DNA of 64,000 nt from Nageia nagi (GCA_050084985.1 JBITNC010000001.1:202802001-202866000); one strand, 5' to 3'. Shown: positions 1 to 11,721, numbered from the stretch's first letter. Program-made: numbers and translations. The notes: a model not told the origin generated them from the sequence alone.

Positions 1-3000
1 AAGGCATATTGCAATTACCACATGATTTCTGAATTAAGATGCCAAGAATTACCTCTCCATGCTATCCTTATTTAATCAGGTACATGCTCTCTATAAGTTC
101 AATAATATGCTTAAAAAAATGATGAGACAGGTGAATTGATCAAAATGAATAGCTATTGCTAATCTTTGAATATGATTAAAGCCTTATGAAACAAGTATGA
201 TATGATTTTATATGTTCTTTTAAACCATCAATAATTATGAAAATTATCTCTTCTAGATCTTCATAAATTATAAGGATAAAATTGAATATATTGTAACTTG
301 AAAGCATTGCCTACCATTTTTCAAAAGTGTTGAAATAACTTTACTAGAATTAGGCCAAAGATATCTCTATGAATAAAGGGGAGAATGTTTGAAATCAAAT
401 TGCATTGTTCTACACAATCATGAAAACCATACTAACAACTCACTTGTTGGCATATAAACTAGCATAACCAATCATTTTATAATGCCCAACACTTCCTCCC
501 AACATAAAAATTAGTATATCCTCATGCATACTAAAATTAGAGGAATGCTGCTAATGTATTTTATATTAGCAACCTTCACTTCTCATCTGGTTTAGAATAT
601 GAAGTTCCTCAAAATATTATTATGAATAGGAAGATATGTGTACTAATTAGAATATACTAACATAAGTAAATTTTGAAATATATTCTAAATCAGTTTAGTA
701 CAGATATTCTTTAGAGATTTGTTATGAAGCAAAGACTAATTTGAATTGAAATTTTTAGTAACCCTAAACCTACATTTTTCATCAATTGGCATTGATACCC
801 ACATAACATTTTCCTACCATGTTATCAGTCAAATACACTTTCTTGAAATGTCAATATTATCAAAAGCTAATATAGTATTGATAACTTGAGTTCCTTCCTC
901 ATAGAATAGAGTTTCAATGTAAGATTCTTCAATAGTTTTAACTATCTCAAAGTGATAAAATGTAAATCTTAAGTTCCCATAACTTTCTATGTGTAATACC
1001 AATCACCATGAAGGCTTTGTGAAAACCATAAGCTCCAAATTTATTTTTATTCAACTCAAAGAACATATTGGACATTCTATGATTTGAATGATGAGTTTTT
1101 ATCAAAGTACAAACTTTCATCAAATCATTCCTTCTTCCCCCCCAACTTAGAGGTTTTGATGCCCTCATACAAACTTAGAAATTTGTTCATTAAAATAGGA
1201 AGAGTAGGAGGAATCTAAGTGACTATTTATCCATGCTTGAATTGTTGAACAAATAAAGTGGAGATTTATTATGATATGGACACTTCATAATGACACTCAA
1301 TATTCTATAATATGATATTAGCCCAAATTTGATATAAAAATATCTCTGTGAATTCAATTATTATTGAGAAACATTAGTAATGAGATAATGCCTCCAGTAG
1401 AGAATTGAGACCCCAACAACATCTATTATTACACTATATAAGTAATAAAAATAAGATAATTCTCATGTATATGCTCTCTAACTTAGGAGCTCACTACTTT
1501 TTCAAAGCTTGTTACATCCTTATAACATCTAGTCAAATAACTCATAGACTTTGTATATTCAAACTTGTTATTTGCAAAAGTCCATTCTGAAGTATGTACA
1601 AACTCAAAATGATAAGTTTTTAATTTATCTGAATATCCCCTTCATATAATATCATATACCCTTCAAAATACTAGGTAGTTTGCTAAATAGTTGGTGACCA
1701 CTACACATGTTGATCAGGTCCTTCACAAAAAGTAATACTAGAGAAATAAGCTCTAAAGGAATCACATAATGTGTTACAACAAAGCTTACTTGAGGAAAAT
1801 TAGACAAGATTTCATCAAATAATTTACCCATTTCCTTCAAGCTACTTTTGATGTTATGGAATGGGCCAATGCTTTTAATAAGTAATCCAACTAAATAATT
1901 TACAAAAATCAAATTGAGTAAAAGCTCTTATATCTTTGAGTAATGCAACACTATCTATATTAAATATGTTATGCACTAGAATTTTTCAGAAGAGAGCTAC
2001 TAACTATTGTTGAGGAAATACAACATTTGAGCATTCAATCCAAATGTATAACCAATCTAAAATCTTCAATATAAACATTCATGACACACAAAGAGAGCAT
2101 GCCATCAATCTTCAATCTATCTCTACTTCTTTTGGAACTCTCAAGTTGATCTTACTCTTCCCCCACACTTGAATATTTGCATGCCCTAATGCAAGCCAAC
2201 AAAAATTAGATGTAATTGAAGGAATAGAAATCAAAGCTTCATAAAAGGGAGATTTAAACAATATGATGTCTTTGAAGTTGGTGATTCATTTTCAAAGTTG
2301 CTCCCATCACTACCAAATGCATTAAATGCTGAATTGACATAAAAAAGTGTGTACCATTATTCTAAATGTGAATACAACATGACCACCATAGTCAATGAGA
2401 ATAATCTACTTGTAATCTGTGAGTGCTCATAAATGATATGCAAGTCCTCATGCAAACCAAAACCATTATGTACACAACATAAGAGGTCCATAGTACCAAT
2501 AGTGCTAAAGAACCTGTCTTCCAAATTTCATTACAACAACATCTATCTACTGAATTCATAAGAACTATGTATACTGAAGGTGTGAAATAAAAGTACTCCA
2601 AAATATCATCAAAACTTGCACATTCCAAACTTAAAGCACCTTCAATAATGTTTTTTCTAAGTGATTGTATGACCAATGTGTGGACTCATATATCTATGAT
2701 AACCAACCATTTATCTTATCTCAGCCCAATGAAAATAAAAAAATCTCTATTATGCTATTAAAACTTGATAACTATTTGTCCAAGGACCTAGTGATGTTGG
2801 TATTAGGGGAAGAAGGATAATTAAGTAAATAGTATATACACTTTAAACATAAAAATAAATCTAAAATAGAAAATAAAATGCATACCTATTGTCACTAACA
2901 ATTTATGCTTGGAGAGTGAATCAATATTTTGATGAAGATTGTATGAGGCTACTAACTTGATTAGTTTTCACCCATGTGATTGTCAGCATGCTGGTTTTTC

Positions 3001-4117
3001 ATACACATGATTTCCATTAAGTCAACTAATCTCACTACTCTACCTTTAAGTTTGTATGGTCCTTCACATAGTAGCAAAATGACCACCTTGTAGTACTATT
3101 GCTTTAAGATCTAGACCTCCACTTGAGCTTCATAAACCAATTTTGGATAGACCATTATTGTTGCACTATTGAGATCATGATGCAATCTCATAAAGATCAA
3201 GCTACTCATGATAGTGATCTCTAAAGTGGAGCATAGTGCTTCCTCAAAATCTAATTTAATCAATGATTGAACCATAAGGGAAGTTGGTTGATCTAGTGTT
3301 GTAGTGTTAAGTGCAAAGGTACTGGATGGTGGTACCTCAACTAGCACAAATGAAGAAAATGGAAGAGATGGTCGTATAGGTTGTAGAATTGTTGGGATAT
3401 CTCCAAAGGAACATCAAAATGCTCCTATTGAAGAAGGACACTATTCAATGCAACTTATGAAGTCAAGTGTGTAATGTGTAGATCCTTTAGTTCTAATTCG
3501 ACCTTCAATGTTGCAATATTCTCTAAGAGACTGAGTGTTATTCAAAATTGATTTCTAGAATTCCATTCTTCTAGTATTCTCCAACCACTTCACTTTCTCA
3601 TTGATGCCAATTTAGGGGAGGGTTTTTTTTTGAAATGATTTTCTTAATAAACTCATTTGAAAGAAATCCTCCCTCTCATAACTTGAAAATAAAATAATAC
3701 TAGAATAAAATAATAAACTCATCATAGTGATCAAACAGGTTCAAAAGACTACTTAGGTGAGTTGATGCACTAGATCACTCATGCAATAGATAACAAAGAT
3801 ATGTAGATAGATCAACTACTAGCGGTGTTAGCTATGAGCTACTAAGTTATAGTTTAGCACTAAAATATCCTTAGCAACCATTAAGTAAAGATATCAAAAT
3901 AATAGGATCATTATTTTACATAATACCTATTTTCTTATGCTAAATATGAGGAAACATGGTTGTACATGATTTCTAAATTATGTTGGCCATAATATTACTA
4001 AGAAAACTTTGGAATTGGTTAATTACTAACATTGTATCCTTGAAAATGGTGCCAAAAATAGTGAGCCATCAATTCACCACTTAAATTTATTAATCTAGGA
4101 TGGTGTACTAGGCTAAT
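1..4117. other. AT-rich stretch with no recognisable gene
   Basis: I read both strands and found only short open frames (under about 95 codons) with no family motif. No LTR ends, primer-binding site, tRNA or splice-bounded coding exon stands out. It is probably old repeat DNA, or the flank of the element inserted at 4123, but nothing in it allows a family name. Confidence 0.5.
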
Positions 4118-4122
4118 CATAG
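4118..4122. repeat. Target-site duplication CATAG, left copy
   Basis: The five bases CATAG directly precede the LTR at 4123 and recur at 11717-11721 directly after the other LTR. A 5-bp direct repeat flanking two matching LTRs is the usual result of retroviral-type integration, so it fixes both ends of the element. Confidence 0.9.
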
Positions 4123-4881
4123 TGTTTACAAATATTTTGAGCATGTAAACAAATAAATAATTGCAAGACCCAAAATACCTATTTTGAGCTACGGATAGCA
4201 ATTTAGACCATATAGATAAATAGATGAAGAAGATAACCACTTAGAATTAGGAAAATAACACAATTAAAGAACTATGATTTGTATACTTACCTTATGAAGC
4301 ATACCTGACATCAAATAATGATGATATGTTTGATATATGGATGATAGAGAAATCCTGCTCTAGAAGCTATAACTTGAAATGCAATGAAAAGAGGATCATA
4401 GGTAGTGTATTTGGCATGATAAGGAATGTAGATGGCCTTTTTTAGAGTGCTCTTTACTTTGAAATCAAGTCAATAATTTGCATATAGATGTTTCAATAAG
4501 TGATATGATATCCAGATAAAGTATCAGTGTTGAAATAGCTTGCATAAGGAAGTACACAAACCATAGCCTTGAATGGTGGCATCAAATGACACCTAAAGGA
4601 TTTCTACCACCAAGATCAAATATGGGATCATGTATCTCCTTGATGTGGACTTACTATTAGATCCGTATTTATATTGATAATAATATGACCTACTCCTTAG
4701 GTTAGTGTGTACCTACATAAACAAGGTTAGTGTATAATACATAATGATATTTAAGATAATTATTGATATTATGATTATATTCAAGATAAACATTGATATC
4801 ATTAAATTAAATATTCTAGGTGTATATTAGTGGAAGCAAATGTATTTATTTAAATGCATAAATAAATTTTATGTGATAACA
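4123..4881 (-). repeat. 3' LTR of the PMD-carrying element
   Basis: 759 bp, matching 10926-11716 along its whole length. On the minus strand it begins TGTTATCACATAAAATTT and ends in TTTGTAAACA. It lacks about 32 bp present in the other LTR (near 11206-11238); the missing piece lies between two GGT-containing words. That is the main length difference between the two copies. Confidence 0.9.
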
Positions 4882-4897
4882 GATGCCCCACTTTGGA
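4882..4897 (-). promoter_or_regulatory. Polypurine tract of the PMD-carrying element
   Basis: Read on the minus strand this is a purine-rich run, AAAGTGGGGCATC, directly before the TG of the 3' LTR. In LTR retrotransposons this site primes second-strand DNA synthesis. Its position fixes the element on the minus strand. Confidence 0.82.
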
Positions 4898-5103
4898 TGA
4901 GAAATTGATATCACTAGGTGCATCAAGATTTTTTCATTCAAAGTACATATCAAGATGTCATAGCAGTAAAGTATTAACAAGCATTGATAAGCATAATACC
5001 AGCACTAATCAATTTGAATTCCAATGAAGATTGTAATATAGCAAAATTTGTAAAAGCTAGATATGGGTTGAGAAAACTCCTTATGGTGATGTTTTTCGAT
5101 CTG

Positions 5104-5198
5104 CCCCTTATCATGATACTGATAACACATGACCACACATGATAACACATGACCACACATGACCACACATTACCATACATGACAACACATGAAAACAC
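5104..5198. repeat. Short tandem repeat, 10-bp unit
   Basis: Degenerate tandem copies of a 10-bp word close to ACACATGACC, about eight of them, inside the retrotransposon between its 3' end and the 40-bp array. No function is evident. Confidence 0.75.
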
Positions 5199-5225
5199 AA
5201 GTGAATAGCATACAATAGTAGCATG

Positions 5226-5531
5226 GGAGCTCAACTCTATGCCAAGAGGCATGATATGATAATGAGAGCTGAAACTTTGCACCAAGAGGCATGATATGAT
5301 AATGAGAGCTGAAACTCTACACTAAGAGGCATGATATAATGATAAGAACTGAAACTCTATGACAAAAGCATAATATGATGATGAGAGCTAAAACTCTACA
5401 CCAAGAGGCATAATATGATGATGAGAGCTAAAACTCTATGTCAAGAGGCATAATATGATGATGAGAGCTAAAACTTTACACCAAGAGGCATAATATGATG
5501 ATGAGAGCTAAAACTCTACACCAAGAGGCAT
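5226..5531. repeat. Tandem array, 40-bp unit, about eight copies
   Basis: Units of 40 bp begin AGAGGCATAATATGATGATG and start near 5245, 5285, 5325, 5364, 5404, 5444, 5484 and 5524. The later four are nearly identical and the earlier ones more diverged, with a small deletion in the fourth. The array lies upstream of the PMD gene, and related copies lie downstream of that gene at 8365-8445. It could be an internal tandem repeat of the retrotransposon or part of the captured segment. Confidence 0.88.
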
Positions 5532-5799
5532 ATACCAAAATACAATCTAGGATATAGCCATATAGATAATTCTCCATCATGTACAGCAAATTAAGATGTT
5601 TAATATGATAAAATATGGAATACAAGTGGTTTATTTTGATATAAGCACACCATTGAAGATCCATAAAGCATGACAAAAGAAGGTCATGAGTGGTCCTTTT
5701 CTTAAGGAAATTTTGAAAACTAAAAAACTTGAATAATGGTGTATTTCTTATTGATTTTGACTAACTATTCTATTTACCTATTTGTAATTCATAGGTACA

Positions 5800-5935
5800 T
5801 AAATCGAGATGATCTAGGGATATATGCCCTTGAAATCTTATAAAAGAGGGTTGAACCCCCTTTCATTATCACTTGCTTGTATTTTTAGAGTGGAGAGGGC
5901 TTAGGAGTTCTGAGAACCTGTAAGGTAAGTGCTTG
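5800..5935 (+). promoter_or_regulatory. Putative promoter and leader of the PMD gene
   Basis: A TATA-like word (TATAAAAG, about 5840) lies upstream of a leader containing CTGTAAGGTAAGTG near 5920-5934, which resembles a consensus plant splice donor (G/GTAAGT). The PMD coding similarity starts about 500 bp further on, so a 5' leader intron is plausible. I could not place its acceptor. Promoter activity is inferred from sequence only. Confidence 0.45.
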
Positions 5936-6433
5936 TTTCTGATTCTACTACTATTAACCTATGATTTACCTTTGCTTTTTTTTTTCACATCTCCCTACCA
6001 TAACTTTACCGATTACACACTGAGAGGGACACAGAGCTATTCTAGTGATGAACTCTCCTACTGGTCATCAAGTAGATCATCTTCACCTATCTTTCTTTGG
6101 TGCATTATTGATTTTTTATGTGTTTTCTTTTTATATAGTTTTCCAATAAGTTTGATATCCTATTCTTAGGGTTTTACGCATTAGAATACCTTTGCTTTCA
6201 TTTTTATCTTTTAGTACTATTTTTCATCTTTTTTCCTCTATGATTAGGTTGTTCTTTTTCGTATGACCTACTCATGAATGTTTGTTAGTTTTTTGTATGT
6301 AAAGAGAGCCATTGGTGGTCATTTCTACCCTAGTTTAGACCATGGGTGGTCCTCTTTTGTAATGGTTTGGACCATGGGTGATCCTCTTTTACTGTTCTAT
6401 AAAACTCAAAAATGCATTAATAATAGAAACTAA

Positions 6434-8250
6434 TATTACATTTTGGGTGTTTTATACCAAGATCATAGCTATTATATGCAAGCTTCCGAAAATATTACTG
6501 TATTTATGGTTGCTCAACAATGGTCCCATTCAAATGAGAGTTGGAGCACACTCGAGGCTATTTCCTTGAGCTATCTGGCCTTTGCTGATTACATCTATCA
6601 TGATCAAGATATGTTGATAACTTTGATGGAGAGGTGGGATCCTAATTCTAACATCTTTCACTTACCTACAAGGGATATTACATTGACTCTCGAGGATATC
6701 TATAGGATCACTAGGTTGCCTATTAGAGGTAAGGTAGTGAACATGGTCCTTGTTCCTAACATGGAATGAGTAGAGGAGTGGGCTATGTGGCTCATGGGAT
6801 TAGAGGAGGTGAACTAATGGAAGAGGGGAGTTTCCCTAATGAGACATGTACCAAAGGATCCTCCAGCATGGGCTAACCTATGATTAAGGATCCTTATTGC
6901 TTACCTACTAGATGCTATTATCTACCTAGATAAAAGCAGTGAGACATTCCCCACGGGAATTGTGTGTATCATCATGGACATGGTCCACCATGAGCAATGA
7001 TAAGCATGGTGCCCAACTATTTTGGTATAGCTATACCATTATTTGCATGCATTTGTTGAGGTGAAGAGAGGAAGGAGATAGGTGGCTCACTCCATGATAT
7101 TGCAAGTATGGGATTATGATCATATAAGCATCTCTAGACTAGCCTTTCTACCATAGGATCTACCTGATGACATGCCCACATGGTAGCAATGGGTAACTAC
7201 ATATGGTTTTGACTTTCTTGACATCAACCTAGAGGGATGGAAGATACAATTTGACACACTCATGGAGTCACAGATGCACTAGCATCCATATAGATATGCC
7301 CCAAAGTGGATCGAGGACATACATGAGCTAGCCTAGGTGAGACACTCTACATACATCCAAACATGCAAGGTGTTGATTAAGCCATATAAACCCTTTGATA
7401 GTTTAGAATATTGTAAGAGATACCAGATGATTGTAAGAAAATAGTACACTACTATCGTAGTAGGGATCTACTAGAGGATTATGAGCCAGTACTAGATTGA
7501 GATTTCAAGTGGACATCCCCTAGTGAGGACTTAGACTTTGAGGATGACCTAGACATAGATGGTTCTAATCATACTAAGGATTACATGTACTAGTGGAAAG
7601 GACATGCTCTTCACCACCTAAGCATACATGAGGTAGACCAGCTTGAGGATGAGGGAGATACATTCGACACAAAGGAGGCACTGATAGGATGGAGCACAAG
7701 GTACACATAGTTAAGATGGGGCTCACATGATATAGATGACACACATGATAAGATACTAGATGCTTGTCATGATCATAATGAGGAGACTGACCCAAACTAG
7801 GATGAATATGAGCTTGACACAAAGAGAGATACGAATGTGTCTAAAGATGAGGATGATGATGATGGTATCCATTCTTTTTATCTTATATATATTTTTATTT
7901 TTATTGTAAAATGCATGTAATATTGATATGTGATTTATATGTAGATGATGAGGATCCTAAACTAGACATGGCCTAGCTACACAAGCTCATAGAGCAAAAG
8001 GATGCTAAAATTAGAGATCTATAAGGATAGCTATGATACGAAGGAGGAGACTATACCACCCTATACCAAGATCTACAAAAAGCTGATACACAAATTTAGG
8101 ACCTTTATGAGTAGCTGCACAAGGTCAAGAGATAAGTAGGGGAAGAAAAAGTGAGAGTTAAAAAATACAAGGCCAGGTGTGGGGGTAGTGGCTCTAGCAG
8201 GGCTACTAGTTCTAGCATAGGGGGAGGAGGTCCTTCTATGAGACTATAGC
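6434..8250 (+). pseudogene. Plant mobile domain (PMD) protein pseudogene
   Basis: The first open stretch (about 6443-6766) ends with residues HLPTRDITLTLEDIYRITRL, followed by PIRGKVV. This is the conserved opening of the plant mobile domain (the aminotransferase-like family that includes MAIN/MAIL1 and phosphatase-7 long-form homologues). Similarity continues in the same frame past a stop at 6767 to about 7500, with at least a dozen further stops, most of them TAG, and no frameshift that I can see. A GT...AG intron (7865-7944) splits an acidic Asp-rich stretch. The last exon would encode a charged coiled-coil-like segment and a Gly/Ser tail ending near 8250. PMD proteins act in plant gene and transposon silencing, and PMD domains are also known inside plant transposons. 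This copy cannot make a full protein. It is antisense to the surrounding retrotransposon. Confidence 0.75.
7865..7944 (+). other. Probable spliceosomal intron in the PMD pseudogene
   Basis: The junction reads GATGATGATG/GTATCC and the other end ATATGTAG/ATGATGAG, giving an 80-bp GT...AG intron that is T-rich and much more AT-rich than the flanking exons. Both flanks encode Asp/Glu runs, so splicing would join one acidic stretch. An intron on this strand could not have survived reverse transcription of an RNA spliced on the same strand. It can survive because the element's genomic RNA would be the opposite strand. Confidence 0.6.
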
Positions 8251-8364
8251 TTTTATGCATATGATGATTACTCAACCATGCTGAGATTTTGTAAAATGAT
8301 TGACCTTTTTATGATATATAAAATATGACTTTTGTTTATTTGCATTATTATTTATGACATGTAT

Positions 8365-8445
8365 TTTATGATAATATGAGAGCTAAAACTCTATGCCAAG
8401 AGGCTTGAAAAGATATAGCAATTTGGGAGCTAAAACTCCATGCTA
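8365..8445. repeat. Stray copies of the 40-bp repeat downstream of PMD
   Basis: GAGAGCTAAAACTCTATGCCAAGAGG at 8375-8403 (shown by position beyond 20 bases), followed by a weaker copy with GGGAGCTAAAACTCCATGC, both match the unit of the array at 5226-5531. The PMD gene is therefore bracketed by the same short repeat. Confidence 0.8.
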
Positions 8446-8759
8446 AGGGGAAATCATTAATTTTTTAGTTTGACAAAATTTGGCTATGAAAGAGGATTGT
8501 GGGCAATCCATTCTTGATAAAAATAAAGCACTAGCACTCCTAATATGATGTCAAAATGATCCTCCATTTTTTTCATCATGACATTGATCAGTTCATTTAT
8601 CCTACTATCAGTTCCATTAGTGTTAGTAGATCATGAATGTTTACCAAATGACATAACCAAAGGGCCTTGTGCCCCCACTAGTGCTGGCTTCATTTTGATA
8701 TTTTCCTTGTTGTGCCCCTTTGATAATAGGCTTTTTCATCATATTGTCTTGTGTATATA

Positions 8760-10017
8760 ATATTGTTGTGTTATGTTGTGGCATGGATTTCTTGTAAATC
8801 CACAATTTCTCATTATCCGCATGTATAGGAGCCTTTTTCTTATTTTCCTATTTTTTGAACGGTATCATTTTTTTGTCTATCAAGTCTTGGACAACATCTT
8901 TAAACTTTTTACATTCACATGTTTTATGTCCATGAATTCTATGATACCCACAAAATCCACCTATAGTTTTAGTCACCTTTTGAGTCATGGGTGGTAATTG
9001 GATCAAACCCTTTTGAAGCAATGATTATAACAACTCATTATGATCTTTTATAATTTTGGTGTATACTCTAGGGGTTTTATTCTTATATGGATAAGACATT
9101 TCTTTTGCCATTGTAACTATTGCTATCATTTTCATGGTTGATAGTTTCTTTTATTCTCTTTTAAGTTTTCAATAATTGATTTTTACTAGATGTTTCTCTT
9201 TTTGAATCATGGACATAATCATCTTAGAGAGGGTTTGCTCTAGATAGTTGAAGAATTCTAATATTATGTCATCTCTTAGAGATTTGATTAACATATGCTT
9301 TAGCTCTTTTTCATTTAAATTTATGAATGTGGGTATTTTCTTCCATGTTTTTACAAATTCCTCAAATGAATGGTTCTCACCTTGTCTCATTCTTACTAAA
9401 TCTATAAGGGTTGGTTTTCTTTTTATATTATTTTGATATTGATTTATGAATTCTCATTTTAATTGCTCATAGTTAGTGATACTTTGATTTTCAAGACTAT
9501 AGAACCATTCAAAAGATTCCCTCCCTAAACTGAGTTGAAATAATCTTGCTAACATATCTTCATCATGTTGATGACTACAAGTTGCTTCTTCAAAAATTGT
9601 GATATGTATCTTCGAATCACTAATGCCATCATATTTGCGAAAATCTATGTCTTCCCCTTTGCATGTTTTTCCCTTTATTTTTACAAAAAATGGGTGCCTT
9701 TTGTTTAACTATTCACCTTCTTTTTCTTTACTAAATAGCATTAACCTCTTTAATTGTTCATCCATTTCTTTCAATTGTGCCATCCTTGTCTCCAATTTTT
9801 CTTTTTTATTTCACATAGTTTCATTGTTATTATTTTTCTCTAGGGGATTAGGTTTTTCAATTTCTTTCTCATTCTCATATTCAAGTGTCTTAGGAGTAAA
9901 TCTCCCATTTTGATCTCTCCATTCTTGAATTAGTTGATTATCCAACTCTCTTATGATTACTTGTCTTACACCTATTTGAGCTTTTTGATAAGATTGTGTA
10001 CCTATTATTTTCCTCAC
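8760..10017 (-). pseudogene. Retrotransposon gag pseudogene (core and knuckle)
   Basis: Reading down from 10017 the frame gives a hydrophilic N-terminal part, then a retrotransposon gag core. The best-preserved stretch is at 9169-9390 (MRQGENHSFEEFVKTWKKIP, then leucine-rich helices). Further down, about 8895-8960, residues of the form C-x2-H-x3-GH-x4-C mark a degenerate zinc knuckle (CGYHRIHGHKT, stop, KC). Several stops and one frameshift relative to the start at 10888 break it. Gag would form the virus-like particle and bind the element RNA. Protease or RT does not follow, which is why I call the element gag-only. Confidence 0.72.
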
Positions 10018-10636
10018 TTCTATCTCTTAAATTTCTTTTTCTCCATCTAACTAGTAAGGGTAAGCATTGATAAGTCCTTGTGCTATACGATTGATTTTAA
10101 ATTCTATTTATAATTAATTATCTGACTCATCATTGAATTCAACCATTTCATCATCTGAATTCTCATAATTAGCTTCTTCTAATGTTATTGATTCATGACT
10201 TTTAAAATTTTTTACAAGTGTTAAGGACAATGCAGATTAATGAAAGTTTGACTCAGAGATGGAAGGCCAAAGCATACAAAAATTAACATGGCTTTCTATA
10301 GGCAAAATGGGTGACAAGCAGTCCATTTCAACAAGATTTAGACCACAGATGGTCCTACTCTAACTTGTTAAGGTGTATGACAAGAGGGGTGGCTTAGCCA
10401 ATAGTATCCTAGAAGGTGACCTAGACCTATTTTCGATCAAAAATTCATAGATGATATGAAATGAATGAGGTATGGTAAGATCTTTAGTTAACTTATGAAA
10501 TACCTCAAAGAGCTTTATGAATTCTTGCACTAACCTTAATTCATCATCTGTTAGATTTAGATTATTAGATTTTTTAGATTAATTGACATTTATGTTTAAA
10601 AGGTTGGATTATTTCTTCTTTAAGGTTCTCATTATC

Positions 10637-10888
10637 TTATGAGTCCCCATGATAAGATTCATCATCTATTATATTTATGCTTATTTTACTAGGGTTATCA
10701 TTATCTTCAAAATCTTCATGATAATATTCATCATTAGGAAAATTGGTTTCGATAGCCAAAGGGACACTATATTTATTTAACCTAGCACTTTTTCTTATTG
10801 ATGTTATACCTTTCCATGATTTTCTTTTTCTTTTAGTTGGTTCAAGATTTGATTGATTTAATGATAAAAGATCTAATGAATTGTTCAT
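10637..10888 (-). CDS. Gag N-terminal open frame, start of element ORF
   Basis: 83 codons starting at the ATG 15 bases downstream of the PBS (10903), where gag of a short-leader LTR element is expected to start. The protein is basic then acidic (KRKRKSWKGITSIRKSARLN, then Asp/Glu-rich). I do not recognise a domain in it. It ends at TAA, after which the gag core continues in another frame, so it is the 5' fragment of a broken gag rather than a separate gene. Confidence 0.5.
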   Translation of the reverse strand: MNNSLDLLSLNQSNLEPTKRKRKSWKGITSIRKSARLNKYSVPLAIETNFPNDEYYHEDFEDNDNPSKISINIIDDESYHGDS

Positions 10889-10902
10889 ATTTTTAAAAGT
10901 TA

Positions 10903-10923
10903 AGATTCACATCGGGTTCACCA
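10903..10923 (-). promoter_or_regulatory. Primer-binding site of the PMD-carrying element
   Basis: Two bases inside the 5' LTR, the minus strand reads TGGTGAACCCGATGTGAATC. It begins TGG, as expected for pairing with a tRNA CCA end. I cannot name the tRNA with confidence. Confidence 0.8.
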
Positions 10924-10925
10924 AA

Positions 10926-11716
10926 TGTTTACAAATATTTTGAGCATGCAAATAAATAAATAATTACAAGACCCAAAATACCTATTTTAAGCTACAGATA
11001 GCAATTTAGACCATATAGATAAATAGATGAAGAAGATAACCACTTAGAATTAGGATAATAATACCAATCAAGGATTATGATTTGTATACATACATTATGA
11101 AGCATACTTTACATCGAAGAATGTTGATATGTTTGATATGTGGACATTAGAGAAATCCTACTCCAAAAGTTATAACTTGAAATGCAATGAAAAGAAGATC
11201 ACAGGTGGTCTATATGTTATATGGGAGGAGCACTGGTGATGTATTTGGCATGAATAAGGAACATCAATGGACTTCATTAGAGTGCTCTTTGCTTTCAAAT
11301 GAAGTCAATAATTTGCATATAGATGTTTTGATCAATGATATGATATCCAAATAAATTATCAGTGTCAAAATAACTTGCATGAGGAAGTACATAAACCACA
11401 ACCTTGAATGGTGACATCATAAGACATGTAAAGGATTGCTACCACCAAGACCAGATATGGGATCATGTATCTCCTTGATGTGGACTTACTATTAGATCCC
11501 TATTTATATAGATAATAATATGACATACTCCTTAGGTCGGTGTGTACCTACATAAACAGGGTTAGTCCATAATACATAACGATATTCAAAATAATTATTG
11601 ATATTATGATTATATTCAAGATAAACATTGATATCATTAAATTAAATATTCTAGGTGTATATTAGTGTAAGCAAATGTATTTATTTAAATGCATAAATAA
11701 ATTTTATGCGATAACA
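10926..11716 (-). repeat. 5' LTR of the PMD-carrying element
   Basis: 791 bp, TG...CA, matching 4123-4881. On the minus strand a clear TATA box (TATATAAATAGGG) lies at about 11497-11510, the expected promoter for the element RNA. The PBS follows directly on the inner side. Differences from the other LTR are frequent single-base changes plus one indel of about 32 bp, so the insertion is not recent. Confidence 0.9.
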
Positions 11717-11721
11717 CATAG
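11717..11721. repeat. Target-site duplication CATAG, right copy
   Basis: Identical to 4118-4122 and directly adjacent to the outer end of the 5' LTR. Confidence 0.9.

Larger units (their letters stand above)
4123..11716 (-). mobile_element. Gag-only LTR retrotransposon carrying an antisense PMD gene
   Basis: A 7.6-kb element bounded by two similar LTRs (4123-4881 and 10926-11716), each running TG...CA, and by the 5-bp duplication CATAG. The strand follows from the PBS beside the right LTR (10903-10923) and the polypurine tract beside the left LTR (4882-4897), so the right LTR is the 5' one. Internally, gag lies on the minus strand (10888 down to about 8760) and ends in a degenerate zinc knuckle. 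I find no protease, reverse transcriptase or integrase. In their place is a plus-strand PMD pseudogene (6434-8250) with TATA-like sequence and an intron. The element is non-autonomous and would have needed enzymes from a relative. The gag style and the PPT ending GGGGCATC suggest a Ty3/gypsy Tat-like partner, which is inference. Confidence 0.88.

Noticed and set aside
947-3347. Minus-strand open frames of 73-94 codons in the first 3.4 kb
   Set aside because: No recognisable domain, no promoter or splice signals that fit, and composition as expected for random AT-rich sequence.
5226-5531. CRISPR-like array
   Set aside because: The 40-bp units are head-to-tail without unique spacers, and the DNA is plant nuclear. 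It is a simple tandem repeat.
6434-8250. PMD as a functional gene
   Set aside because: More than a dozen in-frame stops, not removable by the one intron I can support.
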